Source: Nocardioidaceae bacterium (GTDB lineage Bacteria > Actinomycetota > Actinomycetes > Propionibacteriales > Nocardioidaceae). From it: DNA of 64,000 nucleotides. Made by a program: the position numbers and the translations under genes. Of this stretch, positions 1 through 9,761 are shown piece by piece. The first letter of the stretch is position 1; each line of letters opens with the position of its first letter. The stretch lies in assembly GCA_025980475.1 (NCBI GenBank), contig JAICXL010000002.1, positions 1 through 64,000 of the forward strand, read 5' to 3'. Under the pieces are notes generated by a model. That model saw only the letters and a program-made list of their open reading frames with translations, was not told where the DNA came from and did no database searches.

Positions 1-157
1 GCCCGTAGACCAGCTGGCCGACCGGCATCGCGACGTAGGAGCCGAGTGCGTCGTAGGAGAACGCCCGGGAGAGCATCCGCTCCTCGATGTTCTCCTGCAT
101 GGCCAGCGACCAGCCCAGCGAGAAGACCTCGATGCCCGCGCTGCCCGACGGGGACGA
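1..157 (-). pseudogene. MFS permease fragment, upstream part missing
   Basis: Read on the minus strand, the frame from about 157 down to the window edge gives AGIEVFSLGW, MQENIEERMLSR and GSYVAMPVGQ, which look like the late loop and helices of a major facilitator permease (conserved MQE..R and P-G segments). Upstream in the same frame there is a stop at 158-160 and then sequence that belongs to an enoyl-CoA hydratase on the other strand, so the front part of the permease is absent. The rest lies beyond the window. It may be a real truncation or an assembly join; family assignment rests on roughly 45 residues. Confidence 0.5.
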
Positions 158-560
158 CTATGTCGGGGTGCGCCCGGACGGCGGCGCGCTGCGGCTGACG
201 CTGACCGGGCCCGACCGACTCAACGCGCTCTCCGGGGAGATGGTGCTGACCCTGTGCGAGGCACCGGAGCGGTCCGTCGCACGTGACGACGTCCTGCTCA
301 CCGGCTCGGCCTCGGCGCAGTTCCTGCTCGCTTGGCTCGACGCGCTCGTCGACGCCCTCGCACGCCGGTTGGCGTCCGGGCCGCCCTTGGCGTTCGCGGC
401 CACCAGGAAGGCGGTCAACGCGGCCACCCTGACGGGGTTGCACGACGCCCTCGAGCGGGAGCGTCTCGGCCAGGCCGCGCTGCTGCGCACCGATGACGCC
501 GCGGAGGGCATGCGCGCCTTCAACGAGAAGCGCAGGCCCCGGTCCCGCGGCCGAAGACCG
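132..560 (+). pseudogene. Enoyl-CoA hydratase remnant with internal deletions
   Basis: The frame opening at ATG 132 encodes a crotonase-like N-terminus (LTLTGPDRLNALSGEMV) that runs within about 25 residues into a crotonase-like C-terminus (DALARRLASGPPLAFAATRK ... AEGMRAFNEKRRPR). An intact crotonase of this type is about 260 residues and carries its oxyanion-hole and catalytic Glu segments between these two ends; roughly 110 residues are missing here, in frame. The usual stop after the R-P-R-x-R-G tail is also missing, and the frame continues antisense into pncA to 707. It cannot be an active hydratase. Its 5' side abuts the permease fragment. It is a decayed gene or an assembly chimera. 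Confidence 0.65.
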
Positions 561-562
561 GG

Positions 563-1147
563 TCAGGCGATCTCGACCCCGGCGGCCGCCAGCTCCGTGA
601 GCGTCCTGGCCGTCGACTCCGCCGCCACACCCGCGCAGAGGCGGGTCAGCAGCCGCACCCGGAAGCCGTTGCTCCGCGCGTCGAGCGCCGTGTGCCGCAC
701 GCAGTAGTCGGTGGCGATGCCGCAGACGTCGACGTGCTCGATCTCGTGACGGTGCAACCAGTCAGCGAGCGCGACACCGTCGGCGGCCCGGCCCTGGAAG
801 CCCGAGAAGGCCGCCTCGTGCTCGCCCTTGAGGAAGACCGCGTCGAAGGGCTGCGGGTCGAGGTTCGGGTGGAAGGCCTCGCCCTCCGTGCCCACCTGGC
901 AGTGCACCGGCCAGGTGTCCACGAAGTCGGGCTCCTCGCCGGGTCGCGCCCAGTGCGGCCCGGGGTCGAGGTGGTGGTCCTTGGTGGCGACCGCGACGTC
1001 GTACGACGCGGCACCCGGATCCTGCCGCGACCAGTGGTGCAGCAGCTCGCCGATCTCACTGGCCACCGAGGCGCCACCGGCAACGGCGAGCGACCCTCCC
1101 TCGCAGAAGTCGTTCTGCACGTCGACGACGATCAGCCCCTGCCTCAT
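563..1147 (-). CDS. pncA: Nicotinamidase
   Basis: Hydrolyses nicotinamide to nicotinate and ammonia in the cytoplasmic NAD salvage (Preiss-Handler) route. The 194 residues are a complete isochorismatase-fold protein: catalytic Asp9 in VDVQNDF, Lys107 in FLKGEHEAAFSGF, nucleophile Cys149 in GIATDYCVRHTAL, and metal ligands expected at Asp57, His59, His65 and His82. These match the PncA triad and Fe/Mn site. The next enzyme of the pathway, pncB, lies 1.2 kb upstream on the same strand, separated by an opposite-strand sulfotransferase. A leaderless promoter fits (TAGCCT, 6 nt before the ATG). Confidence 0.93.
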   Translation of the reverse strand: MRQGLIVVDVQNDFCEGGSLAVAGGASVASEIGELLHHWSRQDPGAASYDVAVATKDHHLDPGPHWARPGEEPDFVDTWPVHCQVGTEGEAFHPNLDPQPFDAVFLKGEHEAAFSGFQGRAADGVALADWLHRHEIEHVDVCGIATDYCVRHTALDARSNGFRVRLLTRLCAGVAAESTARTLTELAAAGVEIA

Positions 1148-1153
1148 GGGGGG

Positions 1154-1159
1154 AGGCTA
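1154..1159 (-). promoter_or_regulatory. -10 box of pncA
   Basis: TAGCCT on the minus strand, 6 nt before the pncA ATG, with no ribosome-binding site between: leaderless arrangement. Confidence 0.55.
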
Positions 1160-1203
1160 CCGGCTCTGCCGACGGCGGTGGGTGGTCATGATTGGCTTGG
1201 CCC

Positions 1204-2337
1204 GTGAACCCTCATGCTCGCGGGGACCGGCGGGTCTACCTCCATGTCGGGGCCCCGAAGACCGGCACCACCTATCTCCAGGACCGGCTCTTCGGCAATG
1301 TCGGCACGTTGCGCCGCCACGGCGTGCTGGTCCCGACCGCGCCCTGGTGGTCCGGGCGCGGAGAGCTCCACTTCCGGGCGGCCCTCGACCTGCTGGGCCA
1401 GGACTGGGGAGGCCCCGCCGGCCACGCCGAGGGGGCGTGGGAACGGCTGCTGTCCCAGGTCCGTCGGCACCACGGCACGGTGGTGATCAGCCACGAGCTG
1501 CTGGCGCCGGCGCCACCCGACGTCGTGCGCCGCGTCCTGGACGAGCTCGCCGGAGCAGAGGTGCACGTCGTCTACACGGCACGGGACCCGGCGCGGCTGC
1601 TGCCGTCCGCGTGGCAGGAGGCGGTGAAGCAGGGAAGGGCGATGAGGTTCGCCCGGTTCCTGGCCCGCGCGCGGGCCGGGCAGCTGTGGTTCATGGACGC
1701 CTTCGACCTGCCGCACGTGCTGGAGACATGGGGCGCGGCGCTGCCACCCGGACGGGTGCACCTGGTGACGGTCCCGCGATCGGGGGCCGACCCCGAGCTC
1801 CTCTGGCGCAGGTTCTGCCGGGCCCTGGCCATCGAGCCCGACTGGGCTCCGGTCGTGCCCCGGCGCAGCAACGCGTCGATGGGCATCCCGGAGACCCAGC
1901 TCCTCCGGCTCCTCAACCGCAGGCTGAGGCGGAGGCTGGCCGACCATGACCACCGGCACCGGCACGTGGTCAAGGACGTCATCGCCCAGCAGAGCCTGGC
2001 GCAGCGGGACTCCGCGCCCGTGCGGCTGCCGCCCGCCGACCACCCCTGGGTGACGGAGCTGGCCGGGCGCTGGACCGGCTGGGCCAGGGAGAGCGGGATC
2101 GACGTGGTGGGGGACCTCGACGAGCTGTTGCCGTTGCCGCCGGACCCGGACGAGCGCTGGGTCGATCCGGACCGCATCCGGCCACGGGCCCTCCGCGACG
2201 CGGCGCTCGACGCGCTGGTCGCCGCTGTCCGAGAGGCCGCGGAAGGCGATCCGCGCCCTCTTCGCCGCACGGCCCAGCAGGTCGCCGGCCGCGTCGGCGG
2301 CACCCTCAGTCGCCGCCGACGTGCACCGTGGGGATGA
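1204..2337 (+). CDS. Sulfotransferase-fold protein
   Basis: Predicted cytoplasmic sulfotransferase of 377 residues. The N-terminal YLHVGAPKTGTTYLQ (about residues 12-26) is the P-loop-like 5'-phosphosulfate-binding motif of PAPS-dependent sulfotransferases. A 3'-phosphate-binding helix probably corresponds to VYTARDP at about 120-126. The acceptor is unknown. GTG 1204 is preferred because it leaves a short lead to the first strand; TTG 1192 in frame is the alternative. The gene is divergent from pncA and its last 32 bases overlap the end of pncB, a tail-to-tail overlap. Nothing nearby makes PAPS, so its place in metabolism is open. Confidence 0.75.
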   Translation: MNPHARGDRRVYLHVGAPKTGTTYLQDRLFGNVGTLRRHGVLVPTAPWWSGRGELHFRAALDLLGQDWGGPAGHAEGAWERLLSQVRRHHGTVVISHELLAPAPPDVVRRVLDELAGAEVHVVYTARDPARLLPSAWQEAVKQGRAMRFARFLARARAGQLWFMDAFDLPHVLETWGAALPPGRVHLVTVPRSGADPELLWRRFCRALAIEPDWAPVVPRRSNASMGIPETQLLRLLNRRLRRRLADHDHRHRHVVKDVIAQQSLAQRDSAPVRLPPADHPWVTELAGRWTGWARESGIDVVGDLDELLPLPPDPDERWVDPDRIRPRALRDAALDALVAAVREAAEGDPRPLRRTAQQVAGRVGGTLSRRRRAPWG

Positions 2338-3598
2338 CCGGATCACCCTTCTGCAGGGTCCGGGCCAGCACCGGCAGCTCCTCGCGCGAGCGCACGTGGC
2401 GCAACCGGGCCACGTCGAGTGGCTGGCGGCCGACGACCTCGCCGTCCTTGACCAGCTGGACCAGGAGCGGCCGGTCGTTGGTGTCGCCCTCGGGCGGCTG
2501 GCCGATGCCGATCACCTCGGCCTCGGCGACGTCGTCCGTGTCGAGCCGACGCAGCGCATACTTGCGGCCCCCCAGTGACGCCTTGTCCTTGCTCTTCTTC
2601 GCAACGCTGACCATCAGGCCGTCGGTGCCCTCGTGGGCGACCAGCTTGTAGACGAAGCCACACGTGGGATGTCCGCTGCCGGTGACCAGCTGGGTGCCGA
2701 CGCCGTACCCGTCGACCGGCGCCGAGGCCAGCCCGGCGATGGCGTACTCGTCCAGGTCGGAGGTCACCACGATGCGGGTCGCGGTCGCGCCGAGCTCGTC
2801 GAGCCGGGAGCGCACCTCACGGGCGAGCACGCCGAGGTCGCCCGAGTCGATGCGGACGGCGCCCAGCTCGGGGCCGGCGATCTCGACCGCCAGCCGCACC
2901 GCCTGCATCACGTCGTAGGTGTCGAGCAGGAGGGTGGTGTCCTTGCCGAGGGAGGACACCTGTGCCCGGAAGGCCTCCTCCTCGGTGTCGTGCAGCAGGG
3001 TGAAGGAGTGGGCGCTGGTGCCCGTGCTGGGCACGCCGTAGCACCGGCTGGCCTCGAGGTTCGAGGTGGCCGTGAAGCCGGCGACGTAGGCCGCTCGCGC
3101 CGCGGCCACCGCTGCCCGCTCGCTGGTCCGGCGTGAGCCCATCTCGATGCACGGCCGATCGCCGGCCGCCCAGGTCATCCGGGAGGCAGCCGAGGCGATC
3201 GCGGAGTCATGGTTGAGGATCGACAGCATCAGGGTCTCCAGCAGCACCGCCTCGCCGAAGCTGGACTCGACGATGAGCACGGGGGAGTGGGGGAAGTAGG
3301 CCTCTCCCTCCGGGTAACCCCAGATGTCTCCGGAGAAGCGGTAGTCGGCCAGCCACGCCAGGGTCTGCTCGTCGACCACCTCGTGGGCGCGCAGGAAGTC
3401 GAGCTCGGCGGCCCCGAAGTGGAAGTCCTCCACGGCGTCGAGGAGGCGGCCGGTGCCCGCGACCACGCCGTAGCGGCGACCACCGGGCAGCCTGCGGGCG
3501 AACAGCTCGAAGACCGATCGGCGGTGGGCGTTGCCGGAGGCCAGGGCAGCCTGCAGCATCGTCAGCTCGTAGTGGTCGGTCAGCAGTGCGGTGCTCAC
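2306..3598 (-). CDS. pncB: Nicotinate phosphoribosyltransferase
   Basis: Joins nicotinate to PRPP with ATP hydrolysis to give nicotinate mononucleotide, the step after PncA. The 430-residue protein starts with the family signature [15 protein letters not shown], has the acceptor-binding segment [12 protein letters not shown] near the middle (the phosphorylatable active-site His equivalent lies here) and [16 protein letters not shown], typical of the type II phosphoribosyltransferase barrel. Length and motifs are complete. GTG start, leaderless promoter (TAGGGT). It is divergent from clpS. Confidence 0.93.
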   Translation of the reverse strand: MSTALLTDHYELTMLQAALASGNAHRRSVFELFARRLPGGRRYGVVAGTGRLLDAVEDFHFGAAELDFLRAHEVVDEQTLAWLADYRFSGDIWGYPEGEAYFPHSPVLIVESSFGEAVLLETLMLSILNHDSAIASAASRMTWAAGDRPCIEMGSRRTSERAAVAAARAAYVAGFTATSNLEASRCYGVPSTGTSAHSFTLLHDTEEEAFRAQVSSLGKDTTLLLDTYDVMQAVRLAVEIAGPELGAVRIDSGDLGVLAREVRSRLDELGATATRIVVTSDLDEYAIAGLASAPVDGYGVGTQLVTGSGHPTCGFVYKLVAHEGTDGLMVSVAKKSKDKASLGGRKYALRRLDTDDVAEAEVIGIGQPPEGDTNDRPLLVQLVKDGEVVGRQPLDVARLRHVRSREELPVLARTLQKGDPVIPTVHVGGD

Positions 3599-3604
3599 AC
3601 GGCC

Positions 3605-3610
3605 ACCCTA
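3605..3610 (-). promoter_or_regulatory. -10 box of pncB
   Basis: TAGGGT, 6 nt before the GTG start of pncB on the minus strand. Confidence 0.55.
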
Positions 3611-3638
3611 GTGATTGGGCCGCGGACGGCCCTGTGGG

Positions 3639-3644
3639 CACAAT
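3639..3644 (+). promoter_or_regulatory. -10 box of clpS
   Basis: CACAAT, 7 nt before GTG 3652. The same hexamer precedes the globin gene near 57.76 kb. It deviates from TAnnnT at the first base. Confidence 0.35.
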
Positions 3645-3651
3645 GGGGAGC

Positions 3652-3945
3652 GTGTCCACGAGTCCGGTCGAGCTCGACGAACCCGTCGTCGACGACGTCA
3701 CGCTGCTGGCGCGGCCCTGGGTCACCGTGGTCTGGAACGACCCGGTCAACCTGATGTCCTACGTGACGTTCGTCTTCCAGAAGTACTTCGGCTATGCCCG
3801 TGCGAAGGCCGAGAAGCTGATGCTCGAGGTGCACAACGACGGCCGGTCCGTCGTGTCCACCGGCAGTCGCGAGGAGATGGAGCGCGACGTGCAGGCGATG
3901 CACGAGTTCGGGCTCTGGGCCACCATCCAGAAGGCCGACGCGTGA
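3652..3945 (+). CDS. clpS: ATP-dependent Clp protease adaptor ClpS
   Basis: N-end-rule adaptor that hands substrates with bulky N-terminal residues to ClpC/ClpP. The 97 residues include the ClpS core [20 protein letters not shown], with the Asn-Asp pair of the binding pocket, then the [10 protein letters not shown] helix and the C-terminal FGLWATIQ strand. GTG 3652 gives the usual short N-terminal tail ([11 protein letters not shown]); ATG 3643 is three codons upstream in frame and would destroy the leaderless spacing. The stop overlaps the next gene by four bases (GTGA), so the two are translationally coupled. Confidence 0.93.
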   Translation: MSTSPVELDEPVVDDVTLLARPWVTVVWNDPVNLMSYVTFVFQKYFGYARAKAEKLMLEVHNDGRSVVSTGSREEMERDVQAMHEFGLWATIQKADA

Positions 3946-4520
3946 CCCACGGCTTCTCTCGACACCGACGCAGCGGTGCCTGCGTCGCCACTTTCACCGC
4001 CTACGAGGCCGACCTGCTCCGGTCGCTGGCAGGTCAGCTGATCGAGCTGCTGCGCAACGAGGAGGCGACGCCGGGCGCGGGGGACCCGCTGGAGGAGATG
4101 TTCGACTTCTCCGGGCCGACCAGTGAGCCGGACGACCCCGTGCTGGCCCGCCTCTTCCCGACCGCCTACCCCGAGGACGACGAGGCCGCGGCGGACTTCC
4201 GGCGCTTCACCGAGGGATCCCTGCGGAACGGGAAGGCTGCTGCGGCGGGTGCGGTCATCGACACCCTGGAGCAGGCCGGCCTTCCGCCCGAGCCCGAGGA
4301 GGGGCTCTTCATCGACGTCGAGCTCGACCAGGCGACGGTGATGTCGTGGCTGCGCTCGTTCACCGACATGCGGCTGGCGCTCGCCACCCGGCTGGGGGTC
4401 GAGGACGACGACGAGGACTACTGGGAGTCGCTGCCACACGACGATCCCCGCGCCCAGGTGCACGACATCTACGCCTGGCTGGGGTTCCTCCAGGAGACGC
4501 TGGTGGAGTGTGCGGGCTGA
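3942..4520 (+). CDS. DUF2017 family protein
   Basis: A 192-residue acidic protein of the actinobacterial DUF2017 family, which typically sits just downstream of clpS. It has no membrane segment or catalytic motif. The middle is rich in Asp and Glu, followed by helical segments. The GTG start lies inside the clpS stop (4-base overlap), which fixes the start and suggests coupled expression. A role with the Clp adaptor is inferred only from synteny. Confidence 0.8.
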   Translation: MTHGFSRHRRSGACVATFTAYEADLLRSLAGQLIELLRNEEATPGAGDPLEEMFDFSGPTSEPDDPVLARLFPTAYPEDDEAAADFRRFTEGSLRNGKAAAAGAVIDTLEQAGLPPEPEEGLFIDVELDQATVMSWLRSFTDMRLALATRLGVEDDDEDYWESLPHDDPRAQVHDIYAWLGFLQETLVECAG

Positions 4521-4577
4521 GCTGGCGCCCGCCGGCAGCTGGGACCGCCGGGACGGTCTTGGCGTGCTGCTGAGCGG

Positions 4578-6872
4578 TCAGCCGCCCGTGGTGATGCAGG
4601 CCGCCAGTGCATCGGTGAGCAGGGCGACGTGCTCGTCGCCGAACACCAGCGGTGGTCGGAGCTTCAGCGTGGCGCCGTGGTGCGCCGTCCTGCCGATCAG
4701 CACGCCGCGGTCGCGCATGCCCTCCACGATCTGCCGTGCGTGCCCCGGGTCGGGTCGGCCGGTGCCGGGGTCGACGATGTCGATGCCGACCGCCAGCCCC
4801 CAACCGCGCACTCCGGCGACCGCGTCCCGGCTGTCGGCCAGCTCGCGCACCGCCCCGGCCAGGCGGGCCCCCACGTCACCGGCGCGCTCGACGATCCGCT
4901 CCTCCGCGATCGTGCGCAGCACGGCCAGGGCGGCGGCGCACGCGGCGGTGCCGCCACCAAAGGTGCTGAAGTAGTCGGTGGCCTGCACGAAGGGGTCCAC
5001 CAGCTCGGCTGGTCCGACCACGGCTGCGACCGGGTAGCCGTTGCCCATCGGCTTGCCCATGGTGACCAGGTCGGCGGGCACGCCGCCGGAGACGAAGCTC
5101 CAGAGGTGGTCGCCGGTGCGGCCGTGCCCGGCCTGCACCTCGTCGGCGACGTAGAGGCCGCCGGCGCTGTGCACCGCGGCGGCGGCGGCCTGCGTCCACC
5201 CGTGGGCGGGTCCCAGGATCCCGTCGCTGGTGAAGACGCCGTCGACCAGCATCGCGGCGACACCGTGCCCGGCGGCCTGCAGCTCCGCGACCGCCTCGTC
5301 GACTTCGGCAGCCGATCGGGGCGGTGGCGCCACGAGCCGCACGTGGCCGGGCCTGGCCGCTGCGCCCCAGCTCTCCGGGGAGAGGGCGGCGGTGGCCTCG
5401 GTGACGCCGTGGTAGGCCCAGGCGGTGGCGATCCCACCGGTTGCACCGGTGGCGTGCCGGGCGATGCGCCAGGCAAGGTCGTTGGCCTCGCTGCCCGAGC
5501 TGACCAGCAGGACCCGGTCGAACCGGTCCGGCAGGGTGGCCAGCAACCGCTCCGCGAGCGCGACCGGGGCCTCCTGGAGGTAGCGGCTGTTGGTGTTCAG
5601 CCGGGCGACCTGTGCGGAGACGGCAGCGACGACCGCCGGGTGGGCGTGGCCGAGCACCGGGACGTTGTTGTAGGCGTCGAGGTAACGGCGACCGTCGGCG
5701 GCCTGCAGGAAGACACCACTGCCGGCGACCAGGTGCAGCGGCCTGGCGTAGCTCAGCTCGAGGGCGCCCAGCGAGCGTGTCCGGGCGGCGAGCAGCTCGT
5801 CGGTGGGCCGGGGACGTGGGGTCGGCCCTGCGGCGTCGTACCCCCTCTCCGCGGAGCGTGCGTGCGTCGCGCGGACGAAGGTTGCTGCCAGGGTGTCGAG
5901 GCCGACCCCCAGCATCTCCTCCAGCTGCCGGTAGGCCTCCGTGTCGATCTCCGGCGCCCAGCCGTGCTCACGGGTCCGCCAGGCCGTGATCAGGACCGTC
6001 GCGGCGTAGCGGCCGGCCATCAGGTCGGCCACCAGCGCCAGCTCGACCGGCTCGAGGCGGGTGACGGCGTGGTACCCGGCCAGCACGTCGGGAGCGAGCT
6101 CGAGCCCACCCTCCCGACCGCTGAGCAGGTCGGCGGCGGCGACGGCCAGGTCGCAGGCGAGGGCGGTGTGGGTCATGTCGCCGAAGTCGGTGATCCCGGT
6201 GGGCTGCAGCGCATCGTCGACGAGCACGTTGGTGGGGGCGAGGTCGTTGTGCACGACCTGGGCGCGCAGGGTCCGCAGCTGCGGGGCCACGCGGTGCTCG
6301 AAACGGTCGAGCACCGCCTCGACCGCCGCGCGCCGGTCCACGTCCACCGCCGCGAGCCAGGGACGCAGCTGGGGCAGCCGGCGGATGTCCCAGGCGATGG
6401 GACGGGCCGCGGCGGCATGGACGAAACCGCGCAGCGCCTGCCCGACCCGGGCCACGGTGCGTCCGTACTGCTGCAGCTCAGGGGAGGCCAGACGGGCCGG
6501 GTCGGGGTGGTGGCCGTCCAACCACGTCATCACCCAGGCCAGGGACTGCCGGCCGTCGCGCCCGGTCAGGCCCAGCCACGGCTTCCGGTCCCGGGTGGGT
6601 ACGACGCCGGGCACCGGCAGGTCCGGGGCGACGGCGCGCAGGTGCTGCATCGCCGAGTGCTGGAGGTCGAGCACCGCCTCGGCGTCGGCAGGGTTGTGGA
6701 CCTTGACCAGGTAGCGGCCCTGGATGGTGTCGAGGCGGAAGTTGCGGTCCCGCTCCCCGTGCACGGCGGTGAGCCGGCCCTCGAGGCCCCAGGACGCGGC
6801 GAGGTCCGAGCGCAGCGCATCGAGGTCGAGGGCGGGAGCGGGCACGGAGAGCGGATCCATCGTCGCGGTCAC
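4578..6872 (-). CDS. Fused small-molecule kinase and class III aminotransferase-fold lyase
   Basis: Two enzymes in one chain (about 760 residues, counted from ATG 6860; GTG 6872 is four codons earlier). Residues 25-340 are an APH-type kinase: HNDLAPTN (204-211) is the catalytic loop and DFGD (225-228) the metal site. Residues 355-760 are a fold-type I PLP enzyme: SSGSEAN for phosphate binding, VADEVQ with Asp573 to the pyridine N, and Lys603 in MGKPMGNGYP for the Schiff base. NNVPVLGHAHP and LNTNSRYL resemble the AGXT2L group, in which ethanolamine-phosphate and phosphohydroxylysine phospho-lyases fall, more than true transaminases. A kinase-then-phospho-lyase on an amino alcohol is the best guess. 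Convergent with DUF2017, divergent from mec. Confidence 0.8.
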   Translation of the reverse strand: MTATMDPLSVPAPALDLDALRSDLAASWGLEGRLTAVHGERDRNFRLDTIQGRYLVKVHNPADAEAVLDLQHSAMQHLRAVAPDLPVPGVVPTRDRKPWLGLTGRDGRQSLAWVMTWLDGHHPDPARLASPELQQYGRTVARVGQALRGFVHAAAARPIAWDIRRLPQLRPWLAAVDVDRRAAVEAVLDRFEHRVAPQLRTLRAQVVHNDLAPTNVLVDDALQPTGITDFGDMTHTALACDLAVAAADLLSGREGGLELAPDVLAGYHAVTRLEPVELALVADLMAGRYAATVLITAWRTREHGWAPEIDTEAYRQLEEMLGVGLDTLAATFVRATHARSAERGYDAAGPTPRPRPTDELLAARTRSLGALELSYARPLHLVAGSGVFLQAADGRRYLDAYNNVPVLGHAHPAVVAAVSAQVARLNTNSRYLQEAPVALAERLLATLPDRFDRVLLVSSGSEANDLAWRIARHATGATGGIATAWAYHGVTEATAALSPESWGAAARPGHVRLVAPPPRSAAEVDEAVAELQAAGHGVAAMLVDGVFTSDGILGPAHGWTQAAAAAVHSAGGLYVADEVQAGHGRTGDHLWSFVSGGVPADLVTMGKPMGNGYPVAAVVGPAELVDPFVQATDYFSTFGGGTAACAAALAVLRTIAEERIVERAGDVGARLAGAVRELADSRDAVAGVRGWGLAVGIDIVDPGTGRPDPGHARQIVEGMRDRGVLIGRTAHHGATLKLRPPLVFGDEHVALLTDALAACITTGG

Positions 6873-6943
6873 GGGCCCATTCTCGGCCCCCGGCCGCGGC
6901 TTCCGGCACGTGGTCACGCCGCGGCGTCGTACGCCTGCACCCG

Positions 6944-6949
6944 TAGGCT
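6944..6949 (+). promoter_or_regulatory. -10 box of mec-cysO-cysM
   Basis: TAGGCT, 7 nt before the GTG of mec. The spacer CGGAGGC also holds GGAGG, so both leaderless and short-leader initiation are possible. Confidence 0.5.
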
Positions 6950-6956
6950 CGGAGGC

Positions 6957-7412
6957 GTGCTGAGCATCGACGAGGCGACCTATGCCGCGATCGTGGCGCA
7001 CGCCAAGCGGGACCATCCCGACGAGGCGTGCGGCATCGTCGCGGGTCCGGAGGGGAGCGACCGGCCGGTGCGGTTCGTGCCGATGGTCAACGCTGCCGGG
7101 TCGCCGACGTTCTACGAGTTCGACTCGACCGAGCTGCTCGCGCTCTACAAGGAGATGTGGACCAGGGACGAGGAGCCGGTGGTGATCTACCACTCGCACA
7201 CGGCCACCGAGGCCTACCCCAGCCGCACCGACATCGGCCTGGCCAACGAGCCCGGTGCCCACTATGTGCTCGTCTCCACACGGGAGCACGGGAATAGTGA
7301 CGGACCCGTGGAGTTCAGGTCTTACAGGATCGTCGACGGCACGGTGACCGAGGAAGAGGTCTCCGTGGTGTCGTCGACTCCAGAGCCGCGCACAGGCTCC
7401 AGCACAGGCTGA
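6957..7412 (+). CDS. mec: Mec-type JAMM metallopeptidase, cysteine release from CysO
   Basis: Zinc peptidase that removes newly made cysteine from the C-terminus of the carrier CysO. The 151 residues have all JAMM ligands: Glu23, the H-x-H pair His79/His81 in YHSH, and S89-x-x-D92 seven residues later. First gene of a cluster with cysO (25 nt downstream) and cysM, the order known from Mycobacterium tuberculosis. The tail from about residue 130 is low-complexity and rich in Ser, Thr and Glu. GTG 6957 is chosen because it sits 7 nt after a -10 hexamer and starts just before the conserved first helix. Confidence 0.88.
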   Translation: MLSIDEATYAAIVAHAKRDHPDEACGIVAGPEGSDRPVRFVPMVNAAGSPTFYEFDSTELLALYKEMWTRDEEPVVIYHSHTATEAYPSRTDIGLANEPGAHYVLVSTREHGNSDGPVEFRSYRIVDGTVTEEEVSVVSSTPEPRTGSSTG

Positions 7413-7437
7413 CCACATCGCACACCAGAGGAGAGGC

Positions 7438-8687
<1,250 letters not shown>

Positions 8688-8695
8688 TCCTGGGA

Positions 8696-8701
8696 TAGCG
8701 T
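8696..8701 (+). promoter_or_regulatory. -10 box of prs
   Basis: TAGCGT, 6 nt before the GTG at 8708. It implies that the PRPP synthetase gene is transcribed separately from cysM although only 20 nt separate them. Confidence 0.5.
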
Positions 8702-8707
8702 GTCGCC

Positions 8708-9688
8708 GTGCGCGAGATCGTGGTCTTCAGCGGAAGCGCCCATCGGCCCCTGGCCCGCGGAATCTGCGAGCACCTCGGCGTGCCGCTGTCCTCGGTGGAG
8801 ATCAAGCGGTTCAGCAACGACTGCTTGCAGGCACAGCTCCAGGCCAACTGCCGCCAGCGCGACGTCTACATCGTCCAGCCGCTGGTGCCGCCGACCCAGG
8901 ACCACCTGATGGAGCTCCTCTTGATGATCGACGCGGCCCGCGGCGCGTCCGCCGCCCAGATCACCGCCGTGATCCCGCACTACGCCTACGCCCGGTCCGA
9001 CAAGAAGGACGCCTCACGCATCTCCCTCGGGGGCCGCCTGGTCGCCGACCTGCTCGCCGCTGCGGGCGTCGACCGGGTGCTGACCATGACCCTTCATGCG
9101 CCGCAGGTCCACGGCTTCTTCTCGGTCCCGGTCGACCAGCTCACCGCCCTGGGCGTCCTCGCCGACCACTTCCTGGCCACCGACCTGACCGACTCGGTCG
9201 TGGTCTCGCCCGACCTGGGCAACGCCAAGACCGCCACCCAGTTCTCCCGGCTGCTCGGCCTCCCGGTCGCGGCGGGCAGCAAGCAGCGGCTGGCCGACGA
9301 CCGCGTGGTGATCGACGCGATCGTCGGCGACGTGGCGGGCAAGCGGGCGATCGTGCTGGACGACGAGATCGCCACCGGCGGGTCGATCGTCGAGCTGCTC
9401 GACCGGCTTGCCGACGAGGGCTGCGAGGAGGCCGCGATCGCGTGCACCCACGGCCTCTTCGTCGGCAAGGCGGTCGAGCGGCTGCAGTCGAACCCGAGGA
9501 TCACCGAGGTGGTCAGCACCGACACCGTGCCGCCTCCGGTCGACTGGCCGGGGCTCCGGGTGCTCTCGGTGGCGACCCTCTTCGCCGAGGCGATCAGCCG
9601 GGTGCACGCGGGTGAGTCGGTGAGCAGCCTCTTCGACGGTGTGGACCCCTCCCTCGCGCCTCCGCAGCCGCAGCTGCCGTTCGCCTGA
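8708..9688 (+). CDS. prs: Ribose-phosphate pyrophosphokinase
   Basis: Makes PRPP from ribose 5-phosphate and ATP, feeding nucleotide, NAD, His and Trp synthesis. The 326-residue protein has SGSAHRPLA near the start, the ATP-side PHYAYARSDKKD segment, the MTLHAPQVHGFF region and the PRPP loop VLDDEIATGGSI near residue 220. The C-terminal 35 residues (SLFDGVDPSL ... PQLPFA) are an extra tail. It may be a second PRPP synthetase, because actinobacterial housekeeping copies usually adjoin glmU, which is not seen here. Confidence 0.88.
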   Translation: MREIVVFSGSAHRPLARGICEHLGVPLSSVEIKRFSNDCLQAQLQANCRQRDVYIVQPLVPPTQDHLMELLLMIDAARGASAAQITAVIPHYAYARSDKKDASRISLGGRLVADLLAAAGVDRVLTMTLHAPQVHGFFSVPVDQLTALGVLADHFLATDLTDSVVVSPDLGNAKTATQFSRLLGLPVAAGSKQRLADDRVVIDAIVGDVAGKRAIVLDDEIATGGSIVELLDRLADEGCEEAAIACTHGLFVGKAVERLQSNPRITEVVSTDTVPPPVDWPGLRVLSVATLFAEAISRVHAGESVSSLFDGVDPSLAPPQPQLPFA

Positions 9689-9749
9689 GCCCGGCGCGGC
9701 CACAACACCTGACTCGTCGGGCCGCGAGGGCGAAGTCAACCGTGGGCGC

Positions 9750-9755
9750 TACCGT
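9750..9755 (+). promoter_or_regulatory. -10 box of the 9.76 kb membrane gene
   Basis: TACCGT, 6 nt before GTG 9762, which supports that start over upstream in-frame codons. Confidence 0.5.
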
Positions 9756-9761
9756 TCGTGC

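Noticed and set aside
4629..6956. Long open plus-strand frame opposite the kinase-lyase gene
   Set aside because: Antisense shadow caused by high GC; protein is low complexity. Only its end (from 6957) is a real gene, mec.
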